A stretch of DNA of 44,831 bases. It comes from JAWOJB01 sp046484325 (GTDB lineage Bacteria > Actinomycetota > Acidimicrobiia > Spongiisociales > ZC4RG35). Each line of letters begins with the position of its first letter. The first letter of the stretch is position 1. The position numbers and the translations under genes were made by a program. Below the pieces are notes generated by a model that did no database searches, was not told the origin of the DNA, and saw nothing but the letters and a program-made list of their open reading frames with translations. The DNA is taken from positions 1 through 44,831 of the forward strand of contig JAWOJB010000060.1 in the NCBI GenBank assembly GCA_046484325.1, given 5' to 3'. This document shows positions 23,109 through 31,177 of the stretch, piece after piece.

Positions 23109-24383
23109 TCAGCAGGTGCTGCGCACGAGCGGATAGGGGTTCACCGCCGTTCCGCTCCCGTAGCCGCCCGGGTGATACTCGAAGTGCAGGTGGGGCAGGT
23201 ACGAAGGGGCGTTGCCTGTGGATCCCACGTACCCGAGCACCGTTCCCTGGGCAACCCGCAGCCCGACGGCGATCCCTTCGGCGTAACCGTCGAGATGGGC
23301 GTAGTAGTAATCGTCACCGGCGGTGGACCGCAGCCAGAGGGAGATCCCCCCCAGCGAACCGGTTGACATCCGGCGGACCGTCCCGTCGAAGATCGCCACC
23401 ACCGGTGTCCCCCGGGCGGCCATCATGTCGACCCCCTCGTGCGACCTACCCCCGGAACGAGGCGCCCCCCAGGTGTCGCGGAAGCTCGTCGGCCCGGCCA
23501 CGGGACAGGACCCCCCTGCCGGAGCCGGTGGAGGAGGTGAGGTGGTGGTCGTCGTGGTCGCCGCGACGGTCGTGGTGGTGATCGCCACCGGTGTGGTCGT
23601 CGGAGTGGGCGCGGCCGGCGTGGTCGTCGGAGTCGGCGCGGCCGTCGTGGTCGGGTTGGCGGCCGCGGTCGTCGTCGTACTCGCCACGGTCGTGGTCGTC
23701 GTCGGCGCGGCCGTGGCCGCCCGGCGGGCCTCGGCCTCCCTTCGGGCCTGCTCCTCGGCCCGAAGGCGGGCCTGCTCCTCGGCCCGACGGCGGGCTTCCT
23801 CCTGCCGGCGGCGTTCCTCCTCGAGCGTGCGGTACTCGACCTGGGCAGCTGCGAGCGTTCCCTGAACCTGCGCCGCCAACTCCTGGAACCGGACGAGGGT
23901 CTCCTCCTGGTCGGCGAGTGCGGAGTCGAGATCGGTGCGTTGCTGGTCGAGCTCTCCGGCGATCGCGGACATGCGGTTGATCGCCTCCTCCTCCTCGCTG
24001 GCGAGGATGCGGAGGTACTCGACGCCCGCCTCGAAGGTGTCACCGCCGGCCGAGAGGAAGAGCCCGACCGGGCTGGAGCTCGACGCCGCCATGTACAGGC
24101 GGATCGCCGCCTCCTCGGCACGCTGGCGGGCGAGTACGAGCTCGAGCTCGTTTCGCTCGATGGCCGACCTGAGCGACCCCACCCGTTCCTCGAGCAGGAT
24201 CTGCCGGGCCCAGGCGTCCTCGATCTCGAACGTCAACGCGTCGGCCTCGGCCTGGAGCTCGGCCACCCTGGTCTCGGCCCTCTCCAGCTCGTCGTCGGTG
24301 ACCGCTCCGACGGGAAGGGCGGAGAGAACGAGGGCGGCCAGGACGGCGGCGGCGAAGGCCCGTCTCACGACCGGTCCGCCCAC
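23109..24383 (-). CDS. Secreted M23-family (LytM) peptidase with coiled coil
   Basis: The product of about 424 residues has a signal peptide (RRAFAAAVLAALVLSALPVGA), a long charged coiled coil (about residues 30-235), a threonine/proline-rich linker of TTTT-type repeats, and a C-terminal M23 domain. The zinc-peptidase motifs are HEGVD (H-x3-D) and HLHFEY. This is the layout of EnvC/RipA-like murein hydrolases or hydrolase activators, which act on the cell wall outside the membrane. The start is either GTG 24383 or GTG 24368; the latter overlaps the upstream stop by 4 bases. It is third in a NUDIX-MBL-M23 minus-strand operon. Confidence 0.88.
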   Translation of the reverse strand: MGGPVVRRAFAAAVLAALVLSALPVGAVTDDELERAETRVAELQAEADALTFEIEDAWARQILLEERVGSLRSAIERNELELVLARQRAEEAAIRLYMAASSSSPVGLFLSAGGDTFEAGVEYLRILASEEEEAINRMSAIAGELDQQRTDLDSALADQEETLVRFQELAAQVQGTLAAAQVEYRTLEEERRRQEEARRRAEEQARLRAEEQARREAEARRAATAAPTTTTTVASTTTTAAANPTTTAAPTPTTTPAAPTPTTTPVAITTTTVAATTTTTTSPPPPAPAGGSCPVAGPTSFRDTWGAPRSGGRSHEGVDMMAARGTPVVAIFDGTVRRMSTGSLGGISLWLRSTAGDDYYYAHLDGYAEGIAVGLRVAQGTVLGYVGSTGNAPSYLPHLHFEYHPGGYGSGTAVNPYPLVRSTC

Positions 24384-25147
24384 TCGACCGGAGCCCTCCA
24401 GTCGGACGAACCCCCGAAGTCGACCAGGCCCTCGGAGCCGAGCTTCCTGAGATGCGCGGCCACCGAGCGGGCGGCGAGGGGATGGAGGATCGGGTCAACG
24501 TCCCGGTAGACGAGCTCCACGACGGCACCCAGGGTACCGGCTCCGCCCGCCACGGCGGCGATCACCTCACGTTCGCGCTGCCGCCGGTGCTCGAGGTACC
24601 ACGAGATCACCTCGGCCGGGCGGTCGATCTCCTCGCCGTGGCCGGGATAGAGCCGGGCGAACGTCATCGCCTGCAGGCGTTCGAGCGAGGCGAGATAGGC
24701 GGCGAGGTCGTCGATCATCACGGACGAGCCCCCCATGATGTGATCACCGGTGAAGAGCACGTCGCCCGACCGGAAGCACAGGTGGTCCTCGGAGTGGCCA
24801 GGCGTGTGCACCACCTCGAGCGTCTCCTCGCCGACCCCGACGTGGTCGCCGTCGAGCAGGCGGACGTCGGGGTCGAACTCCGGCCCGGGGGAATGGCCGA
24901 ACACCGGCACGCCGAACGCCCTCCCGAGCGGATTGGCGAGCGGGGCATGATCCGGATGGGTGTGGGTCACGATCACCGCCCTGACGACGCGCCCCCTCAC
25001 CGCTCGAACGATTGCCTGCTCGTGCTCGACGATGACGGGCCCGGGATCGAGCACCGCCAAGCCCGACCCGCCGTCCAGCAGGTACGTGTTCGTCCCGGGC
25101 CCGGTGTAGGGACCCGGATTCGGGGCGAGCACCCGTTCGACCCTCAC
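24365..25147 (-). CDS. Metallo-beta-lactamase-fold hydrolase with C-terminal winged helix
   Basis: The 260-residue protein has the MBL metal motif THTHPDH near residues 61-67, then VVHTPGHSEDHLCF, FTGDHIMGG and LYPGHGEEI. The C-terminal about 60 residues (LHPLAARSVAAHLRKLGSEG) form the winged-helix extension found in LACTB2-like proteins, whose characterised members are nucleases or thioester hydrolases. The true substrate is unknown. The GTG start at 25147 overlaps the NUDIX stop by four bases. Confidence 0.88.
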   Translation of the reverse strand: MRVERVLAPNPGPYTGPGTNTYLLDGGSGLAVLDPGPVIVEHEQAIVRAVRGRVVRAVIVTHTHPDHAPLANPLGRAFGVPVFGHSPGPEFDPDVRLLDGDHVGVGEETLEVVHTPGHSEDHLCFRSGDVLFTGDHIMGGSSVMIDDLAAYLASLERLQAMTFARLYPGHGEEIDRPAEVISWYLEHRRQREREVIAAVAGGAGTLGAVVELVYRDVDPILHPLAARSVAAHLRKLGSEGLVDFGGSSDWRAPVEWADRS

Positions 25148-25848
25148 AGCCCGACCCCCATCGCCTCCTCGTACCCGTGGTCACCCGGAAGCAGCGCCTG
25201 CCAGGACCCGTCGGCCCGGGTGACGAGCACCGGCTCGACGGCGCCCGGCGCCGGGCGTGCAGCCAGCTCGGCCAGCAGGTCCACGACGGTGGCGAACCGG
25301 GCGAGGTGCTCGAGGTGCTTGGCCGTGACGAGGATCAGCGGCCGGTCACCGGTCTCGTGGGAGGCCAGGGCCGCGACCGGGTCGATCCAGGCGACGTCGG
25401 ACAGCTCCTCACTGCCGCCGCCCGGATCGGCGTCCTCGGCGAGGGGGGTCAGATAGAAGCGGGTGTCGAACCTCCTCGGCACCCCGAGCGGCGTGATCCA
25501 GTTCGAGAGGTAGTGGAGCCGATCCCCGGCCACCCGTGCCCCGGCCGTCGAGAGCTCCTCGTAGAAGGCGGCGCCATGAAGATCGGGGACACGGACGCCG
25601 GGGGGATCCGTCACGAAGATGCCGGTCTCCTCGGCGGTCTCGCGGATCGCCGCAGCCCGCCAGGCGGCGTCGGCACCGATCACGCCGGTGAGGGCGGCGT
25701 CACGGTCCGCCTCCTCCACGACGCCGCCGGGGAAGACCCATGCCCCCCCGAAGGTGCCCCGGTCGGGGCGCCGGCCCATGAGGACCTCGACCGAGCCCGC
25801 TCCGTCGCGAACGAGGATGAGGGAGGCGGCCGGGAGCGGGCTCACCAC
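25144..25848 (-). CDS. NUDIX hydrolase
   Basis: The product of about 234 residues has a NUDIX fold. The box is recognisable but split by an insertion: GGVVEEADRDAAL, then WRAAAIRETAEETGIF, where RETAEETGI carries the catalytic REXXEE core. LMGRRPDRGTFGGAWVFPGG precedes it. The long insert resembles the NUDT7/NUDT19-like CoA and acyl-CoA group, but substrate is not determined. GTG 25848 is chosen (GGAG 7 bases upstream); GTG 25845 is also possible. It is first gene of the operon with the MBL and M23 genes and diverges from selA. Confidence 0.85.
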   Translation of the reverse strand: MVSPLPAASLILVRDGAGSVEVLMGRRPDRGTFGGAWVFPGGVVEEADRDAALTGVIGADAAWRAAAIRETAEETGIFVTDPPGVRVPDLHGAAFYEELSTAGARVAGDRLHYLSNWITPLGVPRRFDTRFYLTPLAEDADPGGGSEELSDVAWIDPVAALASHETGDRPLILVTAKHLEHLARFATVVDLLAELAARPAPGAVEPVLVTRADGSWQALLPGDHGYEEAMGVGL

Positions 25849-25927
25849 CGGACCACTCCGAGGCGCATCGGGGATCCGACCATCCCCGGAGGATACCGGG
25901 GGCGGGCCGGTCGCCCCTACGGCCCGG

Positions 25928-25933
25928 TAGGCT
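25928..25933 (+). promoter_or_regulatory. Candidate -10 of a leaderless selA transcript
   Basis: TAGGCT ends 8 bases before the selA ATG, and there is no Shine-Dalgarno between. The spacing fits a leaderless actinobacterial promoter. Confidence 0.4.
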
Positions 25934-25941
25934 CGGCCGCC

Positions 25942-27270
25942 ATGGACCGTCGCCGGCTGCCGTCCGTCGACCGCCTGGCCGCCGACCTGGTCGGAAGCGG
26001 GCTCCCCCGATCCCTCGTCGTCGAGATCGCCCGCGCCTCGATCGACGAGGCGCGTGAGGTCGGCGGCGACCCGCTGACATCGGGGAGAGCGGCGGCAGAG
26101 CGCTTGGCCCGCATGCGCCCCACCGAGGTGATCAATGCCACCGGTGTCCTGCTCCACACCAACCTCGGACGCGCACTCGTCCACCCCGAGGCGGCGGACG
26201 CGGCCCAAGCTGCGGCGGTCGCCTACGGGTCGGTCGAGCTCGATCTCGATACCGGCGCCCGTGGCGGCCGGGGGGCATACCTCGAGCGGCTGCTCGTCGC
26301 CCTGACCGGCGCCGAGGCGGCGATCGTGGTCAACAACAACGCGGCCGCCCTGCTCGTGGTGCTCATGGCGCTCGCCGCCGGACGGGCTGTGCCGGTGTCA
26401 CGAGGCGAGCTCATCGAGATCGGGGGCTCCTACCGGTTGCCCGAGATCATGGCCGTGTCCACGGCGTCGATGCTGGAGGTTGGTACGACGAACCGAACCC
26501 GATCGGACGACTACCGGCGGGCGCTCGAGGCCGATCCCGCCCTCATCCTCAAGGTCCACCCCTCCAACTATCGCATCAGCGGCTTCACCGAGGACACGGC
26601 ACTCCCCGATCTGGCGGAGGTGGCGGGCGAGGCCGGGATCCCCCTCGCCTTCGATGCCGGCAGCGGGTTGCTCGACGAGGACGTGCCCTGGCTCCCCGGG
26701 CCTCCTCCCGACTGGCTGGATGGCGAACCGGGAGTCGTCCAGGCACTCGCTGCCGGGTCCGACCTCGTCATGTTCTCGGGTGACAAGCTGCTCGGCGGAC
26801 CCCAGGCGGGGATCGTCGTCGGTCGGGCCGACCTGGTCGGGACGATCCGCAACCATCCGGCTGCGCGGGCGATGCGCCTGGACGGGCCCACCCTCGCCGC
26901 GTTGACCGTGACCCTCGATCTCTATGCCTCCGGGCGCGGCGGCGAGGTCCCGTTCTGGCGAATGGCGTCCCTTCCCTACGCCGAGCTCGAAGCCCGGGCC
27001 CGCCGGGTGCTCGAGCACTCCGGACTGACGGGCGTCGTCGGCGAAGGGGCTTCCACGCCCGGCGCCGGCAGCGTTCCCACGGCCCGGATCGCCAGCCCGG
27101 TGATCCGGATCGAGGGGCCCGCCGATGGCGCCTTCCACCGCCTGCTGGCCGCCGACCCGCCGGTGCTCGCCCGCCGGGAGGCGGGGACCCTGATCGTGGA
27201 TCTCCGCACGGTCGAGCCGGATCGGGACGAGCTCGTGGCCCGATCCCTCGGTGCGGCATGGCGGTCGTAG
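25942..27270 (+). CDS. selA: L-seryl-tRNA(Sec) selenium transferase
   Basis: The 442-residue PLP enzyme converts seryl-tRNA(Sec) to selenocysteinyl-tRNA(Sec) using selenophosphate. Family motifs are INATGVLLHTNLGRA, NNNAAALLVVL, VGTTNRT, HPSNYRISGF and the PLP lysine K282 in FSGDKLLGGPQAG. Length is close to the usual 450-460 residues. The 3' end overlaps selB by 13 bases, the usual selAB arrangement. Neither selD nor the selenocysteine tRNA gene is seen in the window. Confidence 0.96.
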   Translation: MDRRRLPSVDRLAADLVGSGLPRSLVVEIARASIDEAREVGGDPLTSGRAAAERLARMRPTEVINATGVLLHTNLGRALVHPEAADAAQAAAVAYGSVELDLDTGARGGRGAYLERLLVALTGAEAAIVVNNNAAALLVVLMALAAGRAVPVSRGELIEIGGSYRLPEIMAVSTASMLEVGTTNRTRSDDYRRALEADPALILKVHPSNYRISGFTEDTALPDLAEVAGEAGIPLAFDAGSGLLDEDVPWLPGPPPDWLDGEPGVVQALAAGSDLVMFSGDKLLGGPQAGIVVGRADLVGTIRNHPAARAMRLDGPTLAALTVTLDLYASGRGGEVPFWRMASLPYAELEARARRVLEHSGLTGVVGEGASTPGAGSVPTARIASPVIRIEGPADGAFHRLLAADPPVLARREAGTLIVDLRTVEPDRDELVARSLGAAWRS

Positions 27271-29051
27271 GCACCGCCGGGCACGTCGATCACGGCAAGT
27301 CGACGCTCGTGACCGCCCTCACCGGGCGTGACCCGGACCGTTGGGAGGAGGAGAAGCGGCGCGGGCTCACGATCGACCTGGGCTTCGCCTGGACCGAGCT
27401 CCCGGGCGGGATCGAGGTCTCGTTCGTCGACGTGCCGGGGCACGAGCGTTTCATGAAGAACATGCTGGCGGGGATCGAGGCCGTGGACGTGGCCCTGCTG
27501 GTGGTCGCGGCCGACGAGGGGTGGATGCCGCAGTCCGAGGAGCATCTCGCCGTCCTCGACCTGCTGGGCGTCGAGAACGGCGTCGTCGCCCTCACGAAGA
27601 TCGACCGGGTGGATGGGGAGTTCCTCGATCTCGTCCGTGACGAGGTGCGAGACCGGCTGTCCGGATCCTCACTGGTCGAGGCGCCGATCGTGTCGGTGTC
27701 CGCCCAGACCGGGGAGGGCCTGGAGGAGTTGCGTCTCCGGCTGGCCGAGGCGGTGGCCGCCGTGCCGCCACCCCCCGAGGGCCGGCCCCGCCTGTGGGTC
27801 GACCGGGTGTTCTCGATCGCCGGGGCGGGCACCGTGGTCACCGGCACGCTGCTCGGAGGGTCCCTCGAGACCGGGATGGAGCTGGCGGTGTGGCCGGAGC
27901 GGGCCCGGGCGCGCGTGCGGGGGCTCCAGATCCACGAACGGGAGGCGATCCGGGTGGTACCGCGAAGCCGGGTGGCGGTGAACCTGGCCGGCGTCGACCG
28001 TCGCGACCTGCGGAGGGGCTCGATGCTGGGATCCCCAGAGGGATGGCGCACGACCCGCCGCCTGCTCGCTTCGTTCCGAACGGCCCCCTACGTGACCGAG
28101 GTGACGGATCGCGGCGCCCATCACTTCCACACCGGGAGCAGCGGGTGGCCCGCCCGTCTCCACGTCCTCCACCATGAGAACGGCGAAGGCCACGCCATCG
28201 TCACACTCGACGCCGACCTGTGCCTGACGGCGGGGGACCGCTTCATCCTGCGCGAGACAGGGCGGCGGGCGGTGGTGGCGGGTGGACGGATCCTCGATCC
28301 CTCGCCGGGGCCCGGTCGCCCGGCCCCCGGCCGGGCGGCGGAGCTGGCGGCGGTGATCGACGGGTCGCCGGGCGAACGGGCGACGGTGCTCCTGGCCGGG
28401 CGCGAGAAGGCCCGGCTGAGCGACCTCGAGGCCGACTCCGGCGGTGGTTCACCCAGCCGGGCCTGGGTGGTCGGCCGGACGGCCTTCACCCCCGAGCTCG
28501 CCAACCGGCTCGCCCACCAGGCGGTGGAGACGGTCACCCGGTTCCAGGCCGAGAACCCGCTGCGACCGGGGATGCCCGCCGCCGAGCTGGCACCGGCGCT
28601 CGAGATCGAACCCGAGGTGCTCGCAGCCCTTGCGACCGAGACGCCCGAGCTCGCGATGGTGGGCGGGATCGTCTCGGTCGGCGCCGGCCCCGGCATCGAC
28701 CCCACGAGCGACATCCGCTGGCCCGCCGCCCGCGACCTCCTCGAGTCCTCCTGGCCGGCCGTTCCCACCCCCGCCGAGATGGGCCTCGACGACGAGCTCG
28801 TCCACGCACTCGCCCGGGTCGGCGCGTGCGTGCGGATCTCACCGTCGCTCGTCTACCTCCCGCATCAGGTCGAGCGGATCACGGCGGTGCTGTCGGGACT
28901 CGGTACCGGCTTCACGGTGAGCGAGTTCAGAGAGGCCGCAGGGATGTCGCGCAAGTACGCCGTGCCGGTGCTCGAGTGGGCGGATCGCGCAGGGATCACG
29001 GTGCGGAGTGGCGACGTGAGGCGGGTGCGGGATCGTCGGGCAGACGGCTGA
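27258..29051 (+). CDS. selB: Selenocysteine-specific elongation factor
   Basis: The 597-residue GTPase delivers Sec-tRNA(Sec) to UGA codons. The G-domain motifs are GHVDHGKS (residues 8-15), DVPGHERF (near 58-65) and TKID (near 113-116). EF-Tu-like beta-barrel domains follow, and the C-terminal about 250 residues contain the winged-helix repeats that bind the SECIS hairpin (for example ALATETPELAMVGGIVSVG and SEFREAAGMSRKYAVPVLEW). Length is normal. ATG 27258 lies within the selA 3' end. It ends 5 bases before the convergent whiB. Confidence 0.96.
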   Translation: MAVVGTAGHVDHGKSTLVTALTGRDPDRWEEEKRRGLTIDLGFAWTELPGGIEVSFVDVPGHERFMKNMLAGIEAVDVALLVVAADEGWMPQSEEHLAVLDLLGVENGVVALTKIDRVDGEFLDLVRDEVRDRLSGSSLVEAPIVSVSAQTGEGLEELRLRLAEAVAAVPPPPEGRPRLWVDRVFSIAGAGTVVTGTLLGGSLETGMELAVWPERARARVRGLQIHEREAIRVVPRSRVAVNLAGVDRRDLRRGSMLGSPEGWRTTRRLLASFRTAPYVTEVTDRGAHHFHTGSSGWPARLHVLHHENGEGHAIVTLDADLCLTAGDRFILRETGRRAVVAGGRILDPSPGPGRPAPGRAAELAAVIDGSPGERATVLLAGREKARLSDLEADSGGGSPSRAWVVGRTAFTPELANRLAHQAVETVTRFQAENPLRPGMPAAELAPALEIEPEVLAALATETPELAMVGGIVSVGAGPGIDPTSDIRWPAARDLLESSWPAVPTPAEMGLDDELVHALARVGACVRISPSLVYLPHQVERITAVLSGLGTGFTVSEFREAAGMSRKYAVPVLEWADRAGITVRSGDVRRVRDRRADG

Positions 29052-29056
29052 TCGGC

Positions 29057-29314
29057 TCAGCTGGCGACGCCGGTGGCAGGCACCTGACGTCGATCCATCT
29101 CGGTGAGGCCGCCCCAGATCCCGAAGGGCTCGCGGATGGAGAGGGCGTGGTCGCGGCAATCGCCCACGACCGGGCACACCTCACAGATGGCGACCGCTCG
29201 CATCTCCCGGCGCTCCCGCTCGTCCTTTCGCTCGAAGCTCGTCGGGGGGAAGAAGAGGTGGGCATGGCTCCCCCGGCACAGGGCCTGGGTCTGCCACTCG
29301 TCCGACGGCCGCAC
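29057..29314 (-). CDS. WhiB-family Fe-S transcription regulator
   Basis: The 85-residue protein has the four cluster cysteines C13, C44, C47 and C53 (ALCRG, AICEVCPVVGDC) and the Wbl signature GIWGG at residues 65-69. Such proteins bind a 4Fe-4S cluster and partner with sigma factors; they occur only in actinobacteria and their phages, which supports the taxonomic call. GTG 29314 is chosen because AGGAGG lies just upstream; the longer open frame has no family similarity. The basic tail after GIWGG is short. The 130 bases upstream, before nfeD, hold its promoter region. Confidence 0.93.
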   Translation of the reverse strand: MRPSDEWQTQALCRGSHAHLFFPPTSFERKDERERREMRAVAICEVCPVVGDCRDHALSIREPFGIWGGLTEMDRRQVPATGVAS

Positions 29315-29444
29315 GAAACCTCCTGTCGGTGGGGTCGGGCCGGACCTTAGGAGATCTGGCCAGAATCTGCCAGGGAAATTCTGGAAACTGGGCAAGCCGC
29401 GTTTTCGCGGGACTGCCGGCGCAGGGGAAGTCGAGGGATCGCAC

Positions 29445-30698
29445 CTAGTACCTGCGGTCCACCTCGAGGTACTCGCCGTCGACCGCCACGACGACCACCG
29501 GATCGCCGTCCCGGATCCCGGCCTCCCGGTGCGAGGAAGCCCGCCACCGCGCACCCGCCACCTCGACCACCCCGTCGGGGGTGAGATCGACCAACGCCCG
29601 GCCCTCGACACCGATCAGGTGATCGCGCCCGATCGTCTGGGTGCTGAACCGGGCTCTCGCCACCGTCGGCATCGCCAGCAGGAAGAAGAAGCCTGCGGCG
29701 AGAACCGTCCCTGCCACCCCGAGCGGCGAAGGGGTGATCTGGGGTGCCGCGTCGGTGAACGACAGACCGGCCACCACCAGCACTGCCAGCCCGAGCCCGG
29801 TAAGCACCGGTACCCCGCCCCGCTGATACGAGGCCGAGAGCAGCCCGACGGCGAGGACCGTCACCATCACCGCCCACCCGCGCACGGGGAGCACCGCCAT
29901 CCCGTACGCCGCCAGCAAGAGCGAGGCGAGTGCCACCGAGGCAGCCACCCCCGGGCCGATCGCGTAGTACTCGAACGCCGCCACCACCAGCCCGGCTACG
30001 AGAAAGAAGTAGGCGGCCTCGGGGCTCACGGCCAGCCCGAGCAGCCGCTCCCACCATCCCGGCTGGCGGATGATCGTCTCGAGCACCGTGACGCCCTCGG
30101 AGCCGTCGGGAGCCGTGAACGGCCGAACGGTGGACAGCGTCACGGCTTCGTTGGCGACCAGCACCACCTTGCCGTCCAGCTCCTGGATCAGCTGCCGGAG
30201 CGAGGGCTGGACGACGTCGACGAGACCCTCGACCGGTCCGGCCACGACCATTCCCGGTTCGTGACCGGCGGGTACCGGCTCCACGTCGGCGGACGACGGA
30301 TCCCCCGCCCGGGAGGGCGACCACTCGCCGAGCTCCACCCCGGGGGCCGCGGCCGTCAGCGGAGCGGCAACCGCCAACTGCAGGGCGCCGCCGCCGGTGG
30401 TACCGGGAGCCGGGCCCAACCACGCCACGATCGGCACGGGTGACGAGGCGACGGCGTCGACGAGCCGGGCCAACTCGTCCACGGGCGCGAGCGAGCCGGG
30501 CGAGTCGATGGCGAGCACCACGAGCTCCACCGGGCGGGTGGCGGCATCGACGATCGCCTCGCGGGCGAAGGTGACGAGACGGGTGTCGACGGGACCGGAC
30601 AGCTCGATGACCTCGACCGTCCGCGTCTCCTCCTGGGCCTGAGCAGCAACCGAGATGACACCGACGGCGACGAGCACCGAGACGAGCAGGGATCGCAC
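29445..30698 (-). CDS. NfeD-family membrane protein with degenerate protease domain
   Basis: The 417-residue product has a signal peptide (LLVSVLVAVGVISVAAQA), a ClpP/SppA-like domain (about residues 25-210), four or five membrane spans and a C-terminal NfeD OB-fold (IGVEGRALVDLTPDG). In active long NfeD proteases the nucleophile serine lies in an AASAG-type loop; here the loop reads GPAPGTTGGGALQL, with glycine at the serine position, and IDSPGS replaces the usual DTPGG. It is therefore likely catalytically dead. Family members act in membrane quality control, often with a stomatin-like partner, which is not present next to it. Confidence 0.85.
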   Translation of the reverse strand: MRSLLVSVLVAVGVISVAAQAQEETRTVEVIELSGPVDTRLVTFAREAIVDAATRPVELVVLAIDSPGSLAPVDELARLVDAVASSPVPIVAWLGPAPGTTGGGALQLAVAAPLTAAAPGVELGEWSPSRAGDPSSADVEPVPAGHEPGMVVAGPVEGLVDVVQPSLRQLIQELDGKVVLVANEAVTLSTVRPFTAPDGSEGVTVLETIIRQPGWWERLLGLAVSPEAAYFFLVAGLVVAAFEYYAIGPGVAASVALASLLLAAYGMAVLPVRGWAVMVTVLAVGLLSASYQRGGVPVLTGLGLAVLVVAGLSFTDAAPQITPSPLGVAGTVLAAGFFFLLAMPTVARARFSTQTIGRDHLIGVEGRALVDLTPDGVVEVAGARWRASSHREAGIRDGDPVVVVAVDGEYLEVDRRY

Positions 30699-30786
30699 GC
30701 GCCGATGTTAGGAACCTCACCCACCCCCGACTCCGACGCCCTCGACAGGAACGGCGTCATCGGGCCGCGGCTAGCCTGACGGGGAC

Positions 30787-31164
30787 ATGGACGCCGTCCT
30801 CGTGGTCGCCGATTCCGTCTGGGTGGTGAACGACGTGCTGGCGGCGATATCCGAGCCGGGCACCACGGTGGACGTGCTCGACGACCCTCGATCGACGGTG
30901 GCGCGGCTCTCCGAGCGTGCCTACGGGGCCGTCATCGTGGACCTGCAGGTCGGCAGTATGGGTGGAATGGCCGTCACCCGGGCCGTGCGTGATGCCATAG
31001 CCGGAGAGGCGATCGCCCCGGTGACCACGGTGCTCCTCCTGGACCGGCAAGCCGATGTGTTCCTGGCCCGCAGGGCGCTCGCCGACATCCACCTCGTGAA
31101 GCCCTTCATGCCTCAGGACCTGCAGGCGGCTCTAGCCCTCGAGCCGTCGCCCAGCGGCACGTGA
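30787..31164 (+). CDS. Stand-alone receiver-domain protein
   Basis: The 125-residue protein is a single response-regulator receiver domain without output domain. The likely phosphoacceptor is D52 (VIVDLQVG) and the conserved lysine is K105 (HLVKPF). The N-terminal acidic pair is reduced to one aspartate (VVADS), so phosphorylation may be weak. TAGCCT lies 9 bases before the ATG. It is followed after 13 bases by the CorC-like gene and no histidine kinase is nearby. Confidence 0.82.
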   Translation: MDAVLVVADSVWVVNDVLAAISEPGTTVDVLDDPRSTVARLSERAYGAVIVDLQVGSMGGMAVTRAVRDAIAGEAIAPVTTVLLLDRQADVFLARRALADIHLVKPFMPQDLQAALALEPSPSGT

Positions 31165-31177
31165 ACCCCTCCGGATC

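Noticed and set aside
25849..25941. Selenocysteine tRNA gene next to selA
   Set aside because: No long acceptor stem, UCA anticodon loop or T-arm GTTCRA motif is present in the gap upstream of selA, nor in the 5 bases after selB.
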